Source: CAZJRB01 sp964547995 (GTDB taxonomy: Bacteria; Planctomycetota; Planctomycetia; Pirellulales; Thermoguttaceae). From it: 28,642 nucleotides of DNA. The notes below the pieces were generated by a model, which was not told the origin of the DNA, did no database searches, and saw nothing but the letters and a program-made list of their open reading frames with translations. A program made the translations under genes and the position numbers. This document shows, piece by piece, positions 21,050 to 28,642 of the stretch (position 1 is the stretch's first letter; every line of letters starts with the position of its first letter). The stretch lies in NCBI GenBank assembly GCA_964547995.1, contig CAZJRB010000100.1, positions 1-28,642 on the forward strand, given 5' to 3'.

Positions 21050-23015
21050 CGATTCCTCCTCCCATTTTGATGCCTAATCCTTCGAGTTGAAGATGTGCTT
21101 CTCGTGATTGGCCGCTCTGGGGGTACTTCTTGAGCACGGCCCTCAGCGCGCCGATGTATTTCTTCTTCTCCCCAGCCTTGCGGTACAGTTGGGCAATGTG
21201 CATCGCCGCCCGCGGCGCTTCGGGCGGGAAGAAGTTCTCGATTTCCCGCACCTGGGCAACGGCCGACTCCAGCTTCTTCAGCTTGTCCTGGCAATCGGCG
21301 ATCCGCCACAGGTTCACCGGTTCGTTCTGGCAATTCTGATAAGCCCCGATGGCCTTGGCGTATTCTTTCAGCGAATGGTGGAACCGGCCCTTGGCCCACC
21401 AGGCCTGCTCCGAGTACTTGTCGACCTTCACCAGATCGTCGGCCAGCGGCAGCCCGGCCTTCGGATTGTAGCCCCACCGGGACTCGTAGTAGCTCAACAA
21501 TTCCGACTTGCCGTAGTCCTTGTCCTTCGTCCTCATGCAGAAATGCTTGACCACGTCCCCGCTGGCTTGCCAGAACGACCGTGCAACCCCCGCGATTTCC
21601 TTGTCCGACATCTCGTCGAGCCGCATCTTCCGCAAGATGTGCCACGAGAGCTTCGAGTCTTTGCCCCAGAACGCCCGCCCCAGCGATCCGATCGCCGGGC
21701 TGGTCATCTTCGCATAATCGATCTTGCTCAGCAGCCGGGCAGTGACGATCTGGTTGTCTTCGTAAAACTCCAACGCAAGGCTCCCGAGCACCGCGTTCGA
21801 CATCTGGTCGAACTTCAGCTTGTCGATCAGCTCCTTGGCCAGTTTGCGGGTGCCCTCGACTTTCCAAAGGACCCGCATCACTTCGATCACACCCTCGTTA
21901 CCGGTTTTGTCGATGTTGATCTTTCGGTAGTACTGCTCGACTTTGGCTGCCCTTGCGGTCTCGGTGGTCCTGGCAATATACACGTGCATCCACTTGACGG
22001 TCCGCTTCCAGTCGCCCGCTTTTTGATGGTTGTTGTATTGCTCGTCGAGGAGTTGGAACCAGCCTGCCCGGTCGTCGTTGCCGCGATAGCGGAAATCGGC
22101 CATCTCGATCCGGAAATCGTCGTCCTCGGGGAACTTGCCCTGCATTTGGCCCGACCAATACGTATAGTACTTCTTGCGCTTGTCGGTCTCCGACTCCTTG
22201 GCATCCGGGGCTTTGGGCTTCGACTCGTCGAAGTCGCCGTGTGCGCGGATGTTGTGCCGCAGGTGGTCCCAATAGTATTTGTTTTGCGTGAGATCGCCCT
22301 GGATGGTCCGCTGGTGATGCTCAAATCCCTTCATGTTCGTGAAGAATTCGCGGTACTTTTCCTCGTTCGGGGCGGAGCGGACGTAATACCGGATAACCGG
22401 GCCGCGGGCGTGTTCCGAGGCCTCGCGGTTGGCCGTGCGGAAGTCGACGGCGACCTGCTCGTAATACTTGGCCGCCTCGGCCTCCCGCTCTTGTTTCAAG
22501 AGGTGATCGGCGAGATGGTTGATCGCGTAGGCGCCCAGCGGCTCTTTGCGGTAGCCCTTGTCGTCGGCCATCTCGGCCCAGGCCTTCATCGCCTTCTCGA
22601 TGTCGCCGTTGCTCCAGTGGCAGTCGCCGATGTAGAACAGCGCGGCCGCGGCGTACTTTACGTCGTTGGGAAAATAGTCGAGGATCTCGTCGTAATCGGC
22701 GATCGCCTTGAAACGCTTGTCGTCGAGCTGCGCGCAACGGCCCTTCCGCAACAACGCGTAGGGAATCAGCTTCGACCGCGGAAACTCGGCAATGAACGAG
22801 TCGTATTCCGCCCGGGCCTGCCGGTACTGCTTCTTGTTGAACGCCTGATCCGCCTTTGCGAGCGTATGGCCCTCGAACGTGTCGAGCTTTTTGAGTTCTT
22901 CATTGGAGAGTTCAACCTCTCCCAGGCCGCGCGCGGCCGCCGCCGTGCGGACCGAGATCGAGAGTGCTGCCACTGCCACCAACAATGAACAGACACCATA
23001 CCACACTGGTTTCAC
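21039..23015 (-). CDS. Secreted TPR-repeat protein, first gene of the array
   Basis: The protein has 658 residues. The Sec signal peptide MKPVWYGVCSLLVAVAALS has a cleavage region near RTAAAARG. The rest is helical with TPR pairs, clearest at about 50-215 (for example QARAEYDSFIAEFPRSKLIP and AAAALFYIGDCHWSNGDIEK) and again at about 530-640 (KEYAKAIGAYQNC, AAMHIAQLYRKAG). Such proteins act as protein-binding scaffolds in the periplasm or outer envelope. The start is GTG 23015, eight bases after GGGAGG; no ATG fits the signal peptide. It is the promoter-proximal gene of the array, about 124 bases downstream of the predicted transcription start, and its end overlaps the next gene. Confidence 0.9.
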   Translation of the reverse strand: MKPVWYGVCSLLVAVAALSISVRTAAAARGLGEVELSNEELKKLDTFEGHTLAKADQAFNKKQYRQARAEYDSFIAEFPRSKLIPYALLRKGRCAQLDDKRFKAIADYDEILDYFPNDVKYAAAALFYIGDCHWSNGDIEKAMKAWAEMADDKGYRKEPLGAYAINHLADHLLKQEREAEAAKYYEQVAVDFRTANREASEHARGPVIRYYVRSAPNEEKYREFFTNMKGFEHHQRTIQGDLTQNKYYWDHLRHNIRAHGDFDESKPKAPDAKESETDKRKKYYTYWSGQMQGKFPEDDDFRIEMADFRYRGNDDRAGWFQLLDEQYNNHQKAGDWKRTVKWMHVYIARTTETARAAKVEQYYRKINIDKTGNEGVIEVMRVLWKVEGTRKLAKELIDKLKFDQMSNAVLGSLALEFYEDNQIVTARLLSKIDYAKMTSPAIGSLGRAFWGKDSKLSWHILRKMRLDEMSDKEIAGVARSFWQASGDVVKHFCMRTKDKDYGKSELLSYYESRWGYNPKAGLPLADDLVKVDKYSEQAWWAKGRFHHSLKEYAKAIGAYQNCQNEPVNLWRIADCQDKLKKLESAVAQVREIENFFPPEAPRAAMHIAQLYRKAGEKKKYIGALRAVLKKYPQSGQSREAHLQLEGLGIKMGGGIDAN

Positions 23016-23145
23016 AGATGTATCCTCCCAATCTGCAAGGCGGGTTTGTGCAGACCCAATCCGGCAGCGGGTTTGTTTGTGCCGGACAATTCTCCCGGGG
23101 CGCCCTGGTACACGTTGGGTGACAACGCGAGACGCTTAACCTTGG

Positions 23146-23174
23146 ACAGTAACATGCCGAGATCGAAATGTCAA
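23146..23174 (-). promoter_or_regulatory. Sigma70-like promoter of the large array
   Basis: On the minus strand a perfect -35 TTGACA (23169-23174) is followed by exactly 17 bases and a -10 TACTGT (23146-23151) preceded by TGT, an extended -10 feature. Transcription would start near 23139, giving a leader of about 124 bases before GTG 23015. It is the best promoter match I found in the window. Confidence 0.65.
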
Positions 23175-23486
23175 ACTTTGACGCTGAATCCGGAGTCTTT
23201 TTGGCAGCTTCTCGATGATATTACCCTACAAGAGCAGTGGTAGTTACCCCCCGTAAACACCCGGCTTGTTACCACATTCTCATTCTCTCAGGAGGAATCG
23301 TGTGAATCGAACACTACAGGCGCGAAAAGCGGTCTGCAATCCTGCACCCGGCGGCCCCGTTGAGGACCAACCACTCAATTGTGGGGATGTAAAAGCTTGC
23401 ATTCCAGTGAATTCCCGTTATGGTGTTGGAGGAGCGGCCGTACAGAAGCGGCGGCTCACCCTCCCACGCAGAACGGAAGTACTCGC

Positions 23487-23551
23487 TATAAAGCCGCGAC
23501 CGTTGGTCGCGCCCCGCGTCACTCGGCGCGACCAACGGTCGCGGCTTTATA
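23487..23551. repeat. Inverted repeat with 27-base perfect arms
   Basis: Arms at 23487-23513 and 23525-23551 are exact reverse complements, starting TATAAAGCCGCGACCG; the spacer is 11 bases. The arms contain an internal palindromic CGACCG/GGTCGCG motif. No transposase is present, so it is a miniature mobile-element-like or planctomycete interspersed hairpin. It lies upstream of the oxidoreductase gene and could form a strong RNA hairpin on either strand. Confidence 0.85.
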
Positions 23552-23643
23552 CCGTGTATGACATCCGTGCTTACCGAAGTTGCTCTTGAGCAATTCCTTA
23601 ACGACGGTCCCTGACATCAAACACCCCAACAGGAGGTTCTCTT

Positions 23644-24861
23644 ATGAGTGCAACCAGGCAGATCACCCGTCGCGGCTTTGTGCGCGGGGCCGCTGCGACG
23701 GTCGCCGCCCCGTGGCTGGTTCCCGGTTCGGCGCTAGGCGCCGACGGCGGCACACCGGCCAACGACCGGATTGTGATGGGCGCCATCGGCGTCGGCGGGC
23801 GCGGTTCCGGCGACATGGGCGGCCTGATGGGCTTCAAAGAAGTGCAAATGATCGCCGTCTGCGATCCCGTCCCCGCACATCGCGAACGTGCCAAGGGCCG
23901 CGTCGACGGCCACAATAAAAACAAGGACTGTTCGATGCACAGCGACTTCCGCGAGATTACCTCGCGCGACGATATCGACGCCGTGATGATCGGCACCCCC
24001 GACCACTGGCACGCCATCATTACGATCGACGCCTGCAAAAACGGCAAGGACGTCTTCTGCGAGAAGCCGGAGACGTTGACCATCGGCGAAGGCCGCGCAA
24101 TGGTCAAGGCCGTCCGTCGTTACAGCCGCGTCTTCGGCGGCGGGAGCCAACGAGTGCTGGGCGACTACGGCACCTTACCCCGTCGGGTTCGCGGTCGCGC
24201 GGTCGGCGAGATTCGCGAATGCTTCGTGGCTTGCGGTGGACCGTCCAAGGATTGCTACTTGCCCGCTGAGCCGTTGCCCAAGGGGCTCGATTGGGATATG
24301 TGGCTGGGTCCGGCCCCGTGGCGACCGTACCATCCGAACCTGACTCGCGGCGGCTTTCGCCCTTTTCGCGATTATTCGGGAGGCGGGATGACCGACTGGG
24401 GCGCCCACCGCTTCGGTTCTGCGATGTTCGCCATCGGCGTCCACAAGGAAGGTCCGGTCGAAGTGATTCCGCCCGACGGCAAGGACGTCAAGCTTCTCAC
24501 GTTCATCTTCAAGAACGGCCTGAAGATGTACCACGGCGGCACCGGCAACCTTAAATACGTAGGGACCGATGGCGAACTGCCCGGCAGCGACAAGCAGCCG
24601 CAGGGAGACGTGGAGATCGAGGGCTATCGCGGCCGCGGGCTGCTGGGGGATTTCGTCGAGAGCGTCAAACAGCGAAAACCGGCCTTCCGCGACATCGAAA
24701 TCGCCCACCGCGCAACGACAGTCTGCCATCTGGGTAACATCGCCTACTGGCTCAAGCGCCCGCTGAAGTACGATCCCGTCAAGGAGGAAATCGTCGGCGA
24801 CCCGGAGGCCAACCGCTGGATCGATCGCCCCAAGCGGGAGCCGTGGACGCTGGAAGTGTAG
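23644..24861 (+). CDS. Tat-exported Gfo/Idh/MocA-family oxidoreductase
   Basis: This 405-residue, NAD(P)-dependent oxidoreductase of the glucose-fructose oxidoreductase/inositol dehydrogenase superfamily probably acts on sugars or sugar derivatives; the substrate is unknown. A twin-arginine signal (RRGFVRGAA from residue 9, then a hydrophobic stretch to about 33) implies export of the folded enzyme with its cofactor. The Rossmann motif is GAIGVGGRGSG (about 46-56), followed by TPDHWH (118-123) and the catalytic-lysine motif EKP (140-142). The C-terminal domain has DWGAHRFG near 257. AGGAGG lies eight bases before ATG 23644. Planctomycete genomes carry many such genes, often beside HEAT-repeat or DUF1080 proteins, as here: the next gene follows after 61 bases, probably in one operon. 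Confidence 0.95.
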   Translation: MSATRQITRRGFVRGAAATVAAPWLVPGSALGADGGTPANDRIVMGAIGVGGRGSGDMGGLMGFKEVQMIAVCDPVPAHRERAKGRVDGHNKNKDCSMHSDFREITSRDDIDAVMIGTPDHWHAIITIDACKNGKDVFCEKPETLTIGEGRAMVKAVRRYSRVFGGGSQRVLGDYGTLPRRVRGRAVGEIRECFVACGGPSKDCYLPAEPLPKGLDWDMWLGPAPWRPYHPNLTRGGFRPFRDYSGGGMTDWGAHRFGSAMFAIGVHKEGPVEVIPPDGKDVKLLTFIFKNGLKMYHGGTGNLKYVGTDGELPGSDKQPQGDVEIEGYRGRGLLGDFVESVKQRKPAFRDIEIAHRATTVCHLGNIAYWLKRPLKYDPVKEEIVGDPEANRWIDRPKREPWTLEV

Positions 24862-24922
24862 ACTCTCCGTTACAACGAACCACATCAATCAGTATAACTC
24901 ATATCAACGAAGGAGTTGGACC

Positions 24923-25750
24923 ATGAAACATGGCACGATGATCTTGGCGGCAGTGTCGGTCGTATTGCTCAGCGCCGTTATCGCCGCAGCCCAAGACGCG
25001 CCGATAAACAAGGAGCAGTTTGAAAAGCAACTTGGAGAATGGCTGCCGGGGATGGGTAAGGAGAAAATCCCCGAACGCCGCGATTCGCAACAAAAGCTGC
25101 AAGAGGTCTGCTTCAAAGTGGGCGCACCCGGCCGCGAGAAGGACCGGGCGGTCGTCTGTGAGGTGTTGGCCGAGGCGCTCGGGACCGACATGCCCGGCCC
25201 GACGCGGATCTGGCTGCTCAAACAGCTTCAATACACCGGCCGCGACGAGTGTGTCGATGCCGTGGCCAAGTCGCTCGGAGACAAGGACGACCACGTCCGC
25301 GACGCCGCCCGGCGGGCGCTGGCGAATATCCCCGTCAAAAGGGCCAACGACGCGCTGCTCGATAGGCTGTCCGCCTCACAGGGCAAGTTTCGCGTGGGGC
25401 TGATCAACGCGCTCGGCTATCGGGCGGACCCGGCCAGCGTCGGGCCGATTGCCAAGCTGCTCGGCGACAAGGACCAGGCGACGGCGGCTGCCGCGGCCAA
25501 CGCCCTGGGCAAAATCGCCAACGCCGATGCCACCAAGGCCCTGGGAGCGGCCTTGCCCAAGGCCCCCAAAGCCCTGAAGGGTCCCTTTGCCGATGCCTAT
25601 CTCCGCTGTGCCGACAAGATGCTCAAGGAAGGCAAAACAAAGGACGCCGCTGCCATCTATAACCAACTCAGCGGCGACGGCTACCCGAAGGCGGTCCGCC
25701 TGGCCGCACTTCAGGGCAAGCTCAATGCCGCCCGTGGAAAAAACAAATGA
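24923..25750 (+). CDS. Secreted HEAT-repeat protein
   Basis: The protein has 275 residues. A Sec signal peptide (about 1-23, ending IAAAQD) is followed by a charged helical region and at least three HEAT/PBS-lyase-like repeats (about 95-205), with units such as DECVDAVAKSLGDKDDHVRD and SVGPIAKLLGDKDQATAAAA. The C-terminus (about 210-275) is Lys/Ala-rich and helical. HEAT repeats bind proteins; no catalytic domain is visible. Planctomycete relatives are often longer and joined to DUF1080, so this is a short form. AAGGAG lies seven bases before ATG 24923. It is probably co-transcribed with the oxidoreductase gene and may serve the same extracytoplasmic process. Confidence 0.9.
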   Translation: MKHGTMILAAVSVVLLSAVIAAAQDAPINKEQFEKQLGEWLPGMGKEKIPERRDSQQKLQEVCFKVGAPGREKDRAVVCEVLAEALGTDMPGPTRIWLLKQLQYTGRDECVDAVAKSLGDKDDHVRDAARRALANIPVKRANDALLDRLSASQGKFRVGLINALGYRADPASVGPIAKLLGDKDQATAAAAANALGKIANADATKALGAALPKAPKALKGPFADAYLRCADKMLKEGKTKDAAAIYNQLSGDGYPKAVRLAALQGKLNAARGKNK

Positions 25751-25778
25751 TGTCACGGGCGGCTGTGACAGCGTGCAA

Positions 25779-25865
25779 CGTTTAGCGGGCGGGCTTGCCC
25801 GCCGTTGCGACTGGATGCCAATCGGTGACACTATGGCAACGGCGGGCAAGCCCGCCCGCTAAACG
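25779..25865. repeat. Inverted repeat with 30-base perfect arms between convergent genes
   Basis: Arms 25779-25808 and 25836-25865 are exact reverse complements (CGTTTAGCGGGCGGGCTTGC...), separated by 27 bases. Each arm also contains the palindrome GGCGGGC/GCCCGCC. There is no transposase. It sits between the HEAT gene and the opposing phosphatase gene and could act as a bidirectional terminator, though no U-run follows. It is probably a dispersed non-autonomous repeat. Confidence 0.88.
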
Positions 25866-25888
25866 GCTTCCCCCACGAATAATCCGGG

Positions 25889-26557
25889 CTAGAGTGTCCC
25901 CCTTCGCGTGTCGCCGCGCTCGTTCGCTTGCCAGAAATGGCCGCTGGCGATGTCGAGGCACGTCAGCCAGCCGTCGTCGGCGTAGGCGCCCGTCTCGATG
26001 CAGATCGCGTAGCCGAGATTCAACGGCAGCCGGTTTCGCTGGACGGTGTGGCCGCAGACGACGATCTTGCCCGAACCGTGGGGCGGGGCCGAGGGACTGA
26101 ACGTCCGCCAGAACAACTCCTGTTCCGGCTGCTTATCGAGCGGCAGGTGCGGGGCCACATAGGCGTGGACGAAGATGTGCGTGTCGGTTTCGTACCAGTT
26201 CCGGCAGGTGTCTTCCAAAAAGTTCCAATGGGCGCCGGGCACGTTATCGAGTGATTCACGGGGGTACGATTCCAGCGTGGGTTTGCCGCCGATTGCCAGC
26301 CAGAACTGTTGTTCCTCCGCAAAGTCGCCCGAATGTGCCCGAACCATCGTCACGTCGTGATTGCCGCGGAGCGAAATGACCCGATGGGTTTCGTGAAGCT
26401 TGATCAGCCGATCGAGCACCCCGGCCGAAGCGGGCCCGCGATCGACGTAGTCGCCGAGCGTGATGATCAAGTCGTCCGTTTCCGGCCGCGCGTAGGCCAA
26501 CAGCGTCGCCAGCGAAACGATGCAGCCGTGGATGTCGGAGATTACAAGCGTTCTCAT
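25889..26557 (-). CDS. Calcineurin-like metallophosphatase (Ser/Thr phosphatase / ApaH-like)
   Basis: This 222-residue cytoplasmic enzyme belongs to the PPP-type bacterial phosphatases (PrpA/ApaH-like). The dinuclear metal site is complete: DIHG (Asp8, His10), GDYVDRG (Asp36, with Asp39-Arg40), GNHD (Asn66, His67), a His near 131 in FVHAYV and GHT (His170). GNHD rather than GNHE points to the small bacterial branch. The substrate could be a phosphoprotein or a dinucleoside polyphosphate and cannot be told from sequence. AAAAGGCGAGA precedes ATG 26557. It is divergent from the sulfotransferase gene and convergent with the HEAT gene. Confidence 0.94.
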   Translation of the reverse strand: MRTLVISDIHGCIVSLATLLAYARPETDDLIITLGDYVDRGPASAGVLDRLIKLHETHRVISLRGNHDVTMVRAHSGDFAEEQQFWLAIGGKPTLESYPRESLDNVPGAHWNFLEDTCRNWYETDTHIFVHAYVAPHLPLDKQPEQELFWRTFSPSAPPHGSGKIVVCGHTVQRNRLPLNLGYAICIETGAYADDGWLTCLDIASGHFWQANERGDTRRGTL

Positions 26558-26670
26558 TCTCGCCTTTTCTTGCCGGCGCTCCGGAACTTGTCCGGTGTTC
26601 CGGCCCCGGCTTGGCCGTAACCTTTATAACCGTTTTTGCGGGCAATTGGTACACGTTTCCGGTGTCCCTC

Positions 26671-26699
26671 TTTACCCGTGCCGCAATCCCGCGTATGCT
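26671..26699 (+). promoter_or_regulatory. Candidate promoter of the TPR-sulfotransferase gene
   Basis: TTTACC (26671-26676), 17 bases, then TATGCT (26694-26699): four of six matches in each hexamer. Predicted start near 26706, upstream of GGGAGG at 26733-26738 and ATG 26749. Confidence 0.4.
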
Positions 26700-26748
26700 G
26701 GCATGGAGAAGGCAATCGCCCCATCGGTCGAAGGGAGGTCCGCCGGAA

Positions 26749-28542
26749 ATGGAAGATTCCGAACACGCGGAAGGGACGCTCGCAACGGCGCTGGAGCATT
26801 TCCACTCCGGCCGCGACCAGCAGGCTGCGGACCTCTGCCGCCAAGTTCTCGCCGCCGACCCGGCCAATGCCAAGGCGATTCATCTATGGGGCGCCTTGGA
26901 GGCCCGGGCGGGCCGAGTCGACGCGGCCATCGAGCATCTCCAACAGGCAATCCAGATACATCCCGCCAACCCGAAATTCCACAATTCGTTGGGGGCCGCC
27001 TTCGCCCAGGAAAAACGGCTCGCCTGCGCCATCCACCATTTCTCGCAGGCCCTGGCCCTGGAACCCTACTACCTCATCGCCGTAAGGAACCTCATCAAGG
27101 CGTTGCGCGAGCTGGGCTACACCGCCGAAGCCAACCGCCTTCTCGACTTCGTCACCACCCTGGACCCGGAAACGGCCGACAATCCGGATACGTTGTACCG
27201 GCTTGCGCGGCGCCACCACGACGCCCGCGAGTTTCGCGATGCCATCGAGCTGTACCGGCGTTTCATCGCGAGGAGACCCGACTTCATCGACGCGCGCAAG
27301 TTGCTCGTCGACGCCTTGTGGCAGGAACAACGCGCCGAGGAAGCACTCGCCGCCTGCGAGGAACTCCTGTCGATCAAACCCGACGAGCCGGAGATGCTCA
27401 AGAATCTCGGCGTCTTGCTCCAGCAGAAAGGCAGGGTCGAGGAAGCGGGCGACGCAGCCCGGAAGGCGCTCGAACTCATGCCCGACTATGCCGAAGCCTA
27501 CCTGACTCTGACCGAGTGCAACCGGCTCGCCGCCGACGATCCGGAAATCAAACACATGGAGGCGCTCTGCGAGAAACCCTCTGTGCCGCCGAGCGATAAG
27601 GTGATACTGCACTTTGCCCTTGGAAAAGTCTACAGGAATTCCGAGGATTACGACCGGGCCTTTGAACATTATCGGTTGGGCAGCGCGATGAAAAGGAATG
27701 ACGTCGAATACAACCCGGCCGAAATCACGCTACGGGTCGACATTTTCACCCGATTCTTCGATAAGGCGCGTTTTGCGGAGATCGGAAATCGCTTCGCGAG
27801 CCATTCGCGTTTACCAATCTTCATCGTCGGTATGCCCCGTTCCGGCACGAGCCTGGTGGAGCAGATCGTCGCCAGCCACCGGGTGGTTCACGGTGCGGGG
27901 GAGTTGAACGACCTTCGGCGGATGATGGAAGGGATGCCGTCGCTGGTGCGCCCGCGAGCACCTTTTCCCGCCTGCATCGGCAGTCTGGCCCCGGCCGTCG
28001 GCCGCAGGCTGGCCAGGGAATACGTCGAGAAATTGACTGCCCTGGCGCCGGATGCCGACCACGTGGCAGACAAGATGCCGTGGAACTTTCACATGCTCGG
28101 CATGATAGCCCTGTTCTGGCCGCACGCCAAAATCATCCACTGCTTGCGCGATCCCATGGACACGTGCGTGTCGTGTTTCACCCAGTACTTCCAAACCGGC
28201 CAACCCTTCAGTTGGGACCTGGCAGAACTGGGACGGTACTATCGCGACTACGAACGGCTGGCGGAGCATTGGCGCGCAGTGCTGCCGCTGGAGGTGCTGG
28301 AAGTGAAGTACGAGCAACTCGTGACCGAACAAGAGCGGGTCACCCGCGATATCCTCGGTTTCTGCGGCCTCGACTGGGACGATCGTTGCCTAACGTTCTA
28401 CGAAACGGATCGGCCCTTGAAGACAAACCCGCTGGCGCTTCGGCGCCCCATGTATGCCAGTGCCATCGGCCGCTGGCGGCACTTCGAGCCTTACGTTGAA
28501 CCATTGCGCCGGGCGCTTGCCGGCCGGGATGATCCTTCGTGA
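26749..28542 (+). CDS. TPR-sulfotransferase fusion protein
   Basis: This 597-residue protein has TPR units over about 1-290 (for example AIEHLQQAIQIHPANPKFHN), joined to a PAPS-dependent sulfotransferase domain (about 350-597). The domain has a 5'-phosphosulfate loop PIFIVGMPRSGTSLVEQI (about 354-371), a 3'-phosphate-binding region (AKIIHCLRDPMDTCVSCF) and the upstream KMPWNFHML motif typical of this bacterial group. It should transfer sulfate to a protein (for example a tyrosine) or a glycan; the TPRs may hold the acceptor. No signal peptide is visible. ATG 26749 is preferred to a TTG at 26611 because GGGAGG lies ten bases upstream and the extension is not TPR-like. It is apparently a single-gene unit. 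Confidence 0.93.
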   Translation: MEDSEHAEGTLATALEHFHSGRDQQAADLCRQVLAADPANAKAIHLWGALEARAGRVDAAIEHLQQAIQIHPANPKFHNSLGAAFAQEKRLACAIHHFSQALALEPYYLIAVRNLIKALRELGYTAEANRLLDFVTTLDPETADNPDTLYRLARRHHDAREFRDAIELYRRFIARRPDFIDARKLLVDALWQEQRAEEALAACEELLSIKPDEPEMLKNLGVLLQQKGRVEEAGDAARKALELMPDYAEAYLTLTECNRLAADDPEIKHMEALCEKPSVPPSDKVILHFALGKVYRNSEDYDRAFEHYRLGSAMKRNDVEYNPAEITLRVDIFTRFFDKARFAEIGNRFASHSRLPIFIVGMPRSGTSLVEQIVASHRVVHGAGELNDLRRMMEGMPSLVRPRAPFPACIGSLAPAVGRRLAREYVEKLTALAPDADHVADKMPWNFHMLGMIALFWPHAKIIHCLRDPMDTCVSCFTQYFQTGQPFSWDLAELGRYYRDYERLAEHWRAVLPLEVLEVKYEQLVTEQERVTRDILGFCGLDWDDRCLTFYETDRPLKTNPLALRRPMYASAIGRWRHFEPYVEPLRRALAGRDDPS

Positions 28543-28572
28543 ATCCGAAGGCCCGTGGCTCGCCGTGTCCGG

Positions 28573-28642
28573 CTACGGGGTTCCCCCGCCGGTGCCCTGG
28601 TTTCCGAAGAGTTGGCTGTAGCCTTGTCCCCCGGCCCCGCCG
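28573..28642 (-). CDS. Possible C-terminus of a Gly-rich protein, cut by the window edge
   Basis: Read on the minus strand from the right edge, one frame gives 22 codons rich in Gly with Gln, Ser and Thr (including GQGYSQLFGNQGTGGG) and ends in TAG. The low-complexity but coherent composition suggests a real gene end convergent with the sulfotransferase gene. With so few codons it may be chance; no function can be given. Confidence 0.35.
   Translation of the reverse strand, partial: GGAGGQGYSQLFGNQGTGGGTP

Larger units (their letters stand above)
23016..23643. other. 628-base divergent intergenic region
   Basis: No convincing gene is present. It holds, from left to right: the leader of the large minus-strand array with an imperfect direct repeat (23025-23082); the array promoter (23146-23174); a plus-strand AGGAGG (23290-23295) followed by GTG 23302 opening a 95-codon frame that runs through the hairpin repeat and looks unlike a protein gene; the 27-base inverted repeat (23487-23551); and the AGGAGG (23630-23635) of the oxidoreductase gene. 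A weak plus-strand promoter-like pair (TTGCAT 23397-23402, 16 bases, TATGGT 23419-23424) is noted but not called. Confidence 0.6.

Noticed and set aside
18617..22988. Long plus-strand frames (18617-20395 and 21108-22988) opposite the two other TPR genes
   Set aside because: Shadow frames in codon register with real genes that have signal peptides and ribosome sites on minus.
23266..23589. A 107-codon protein gene from 23266
   Set aside because: The first codons lack a ribosome site, the composition is not protein-like and about a quarter of it is the inverted repeat; it is kept only as a low-interest observation from GTG 23302.
23487..25865. The inverted repeats as parts of a CRISPR array or insertion sequence
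   Set aside because: They are single, unrelated hairpins without regular spacers, transposase or visible target-site duplications.

Overview
The window looks like a Planctomycetota chromosome, possibly Pirellulales-like. The evidence is GC-rich coding DNA, a Tat-exported Gfo/Idh/MocA oxidoreductase followed by a secreted HEAT-repeat protein, giant secreted TPR proteins, DUF4159 proteins beside ExbB/ExbD, a FixJ-type regulator, a TPR-sulfotransferase fusion, and short GC-rich hairpin repeats between genes. I saw no rRNA, tRNA, CRISPR array, transposase or phage gene.

Layout. Positions 280-1750 (+) hold a two-gene two-component system: a soluble histidine kinase and a FixJ/LuxR-type regulator. 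It converges, across a hairpin at 1753-1777, on a pair of PilT/GspE-like ATPase genes (1805-4205, minus) whose Asp and His boxes are altered. From 23015 down to 4330 runs one minus-strand array of eleven genes. In transcription order these are: a secreted TPR protein; a TPR/beta-repeat/TPR protein; a 2716-residue secreted TPR/beta-repeat/TPR protein; a small unknown protein; ExbB/TolQ; two ExbD/TolR; a TonB-like single-pass protein without a TonB C-domain; a five-TM DUF4159 protein; a secreted DUF4159 protein; and a membrane protein of unknown function. Most junctions overlap or are under 25 nt apart, and a good sigma70-like promoter lies at 23146-23174.

Beyond a 628-nt intergenic region with a 27-bp-arm inverted repeat come, on plus, the Gfo/Idh/MocA gene and the HEAT-repeat gene. 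A 30-bp-arm inverted repeat follows, then a minus-strand metallophosphatase, a plus-strand TPR-sulfotransferase, and at the right edge the possible tail of a Gly-rich minus-strand gene.

Most interesting is the eleven-gene array. One TolQ-type and two TolR-type proton-motor subunits are encoded with TonB-like transmembrane helices, DUF4159 domains and very large exported repeat proteins. This suggests an energised inner-membrane motor that transmits force to a periplasmic or outer-envelope scaffold. I know of no functional description of such a system; its role (transport, motility, adhesion, envelope maintenance) is inference. Within it, the middle DUF4159 gene appears to have arisen by a tandem duplication spanning a gene junction, giving it the leader of its downstream neighbour and the C-domain of its upstream neighbour.
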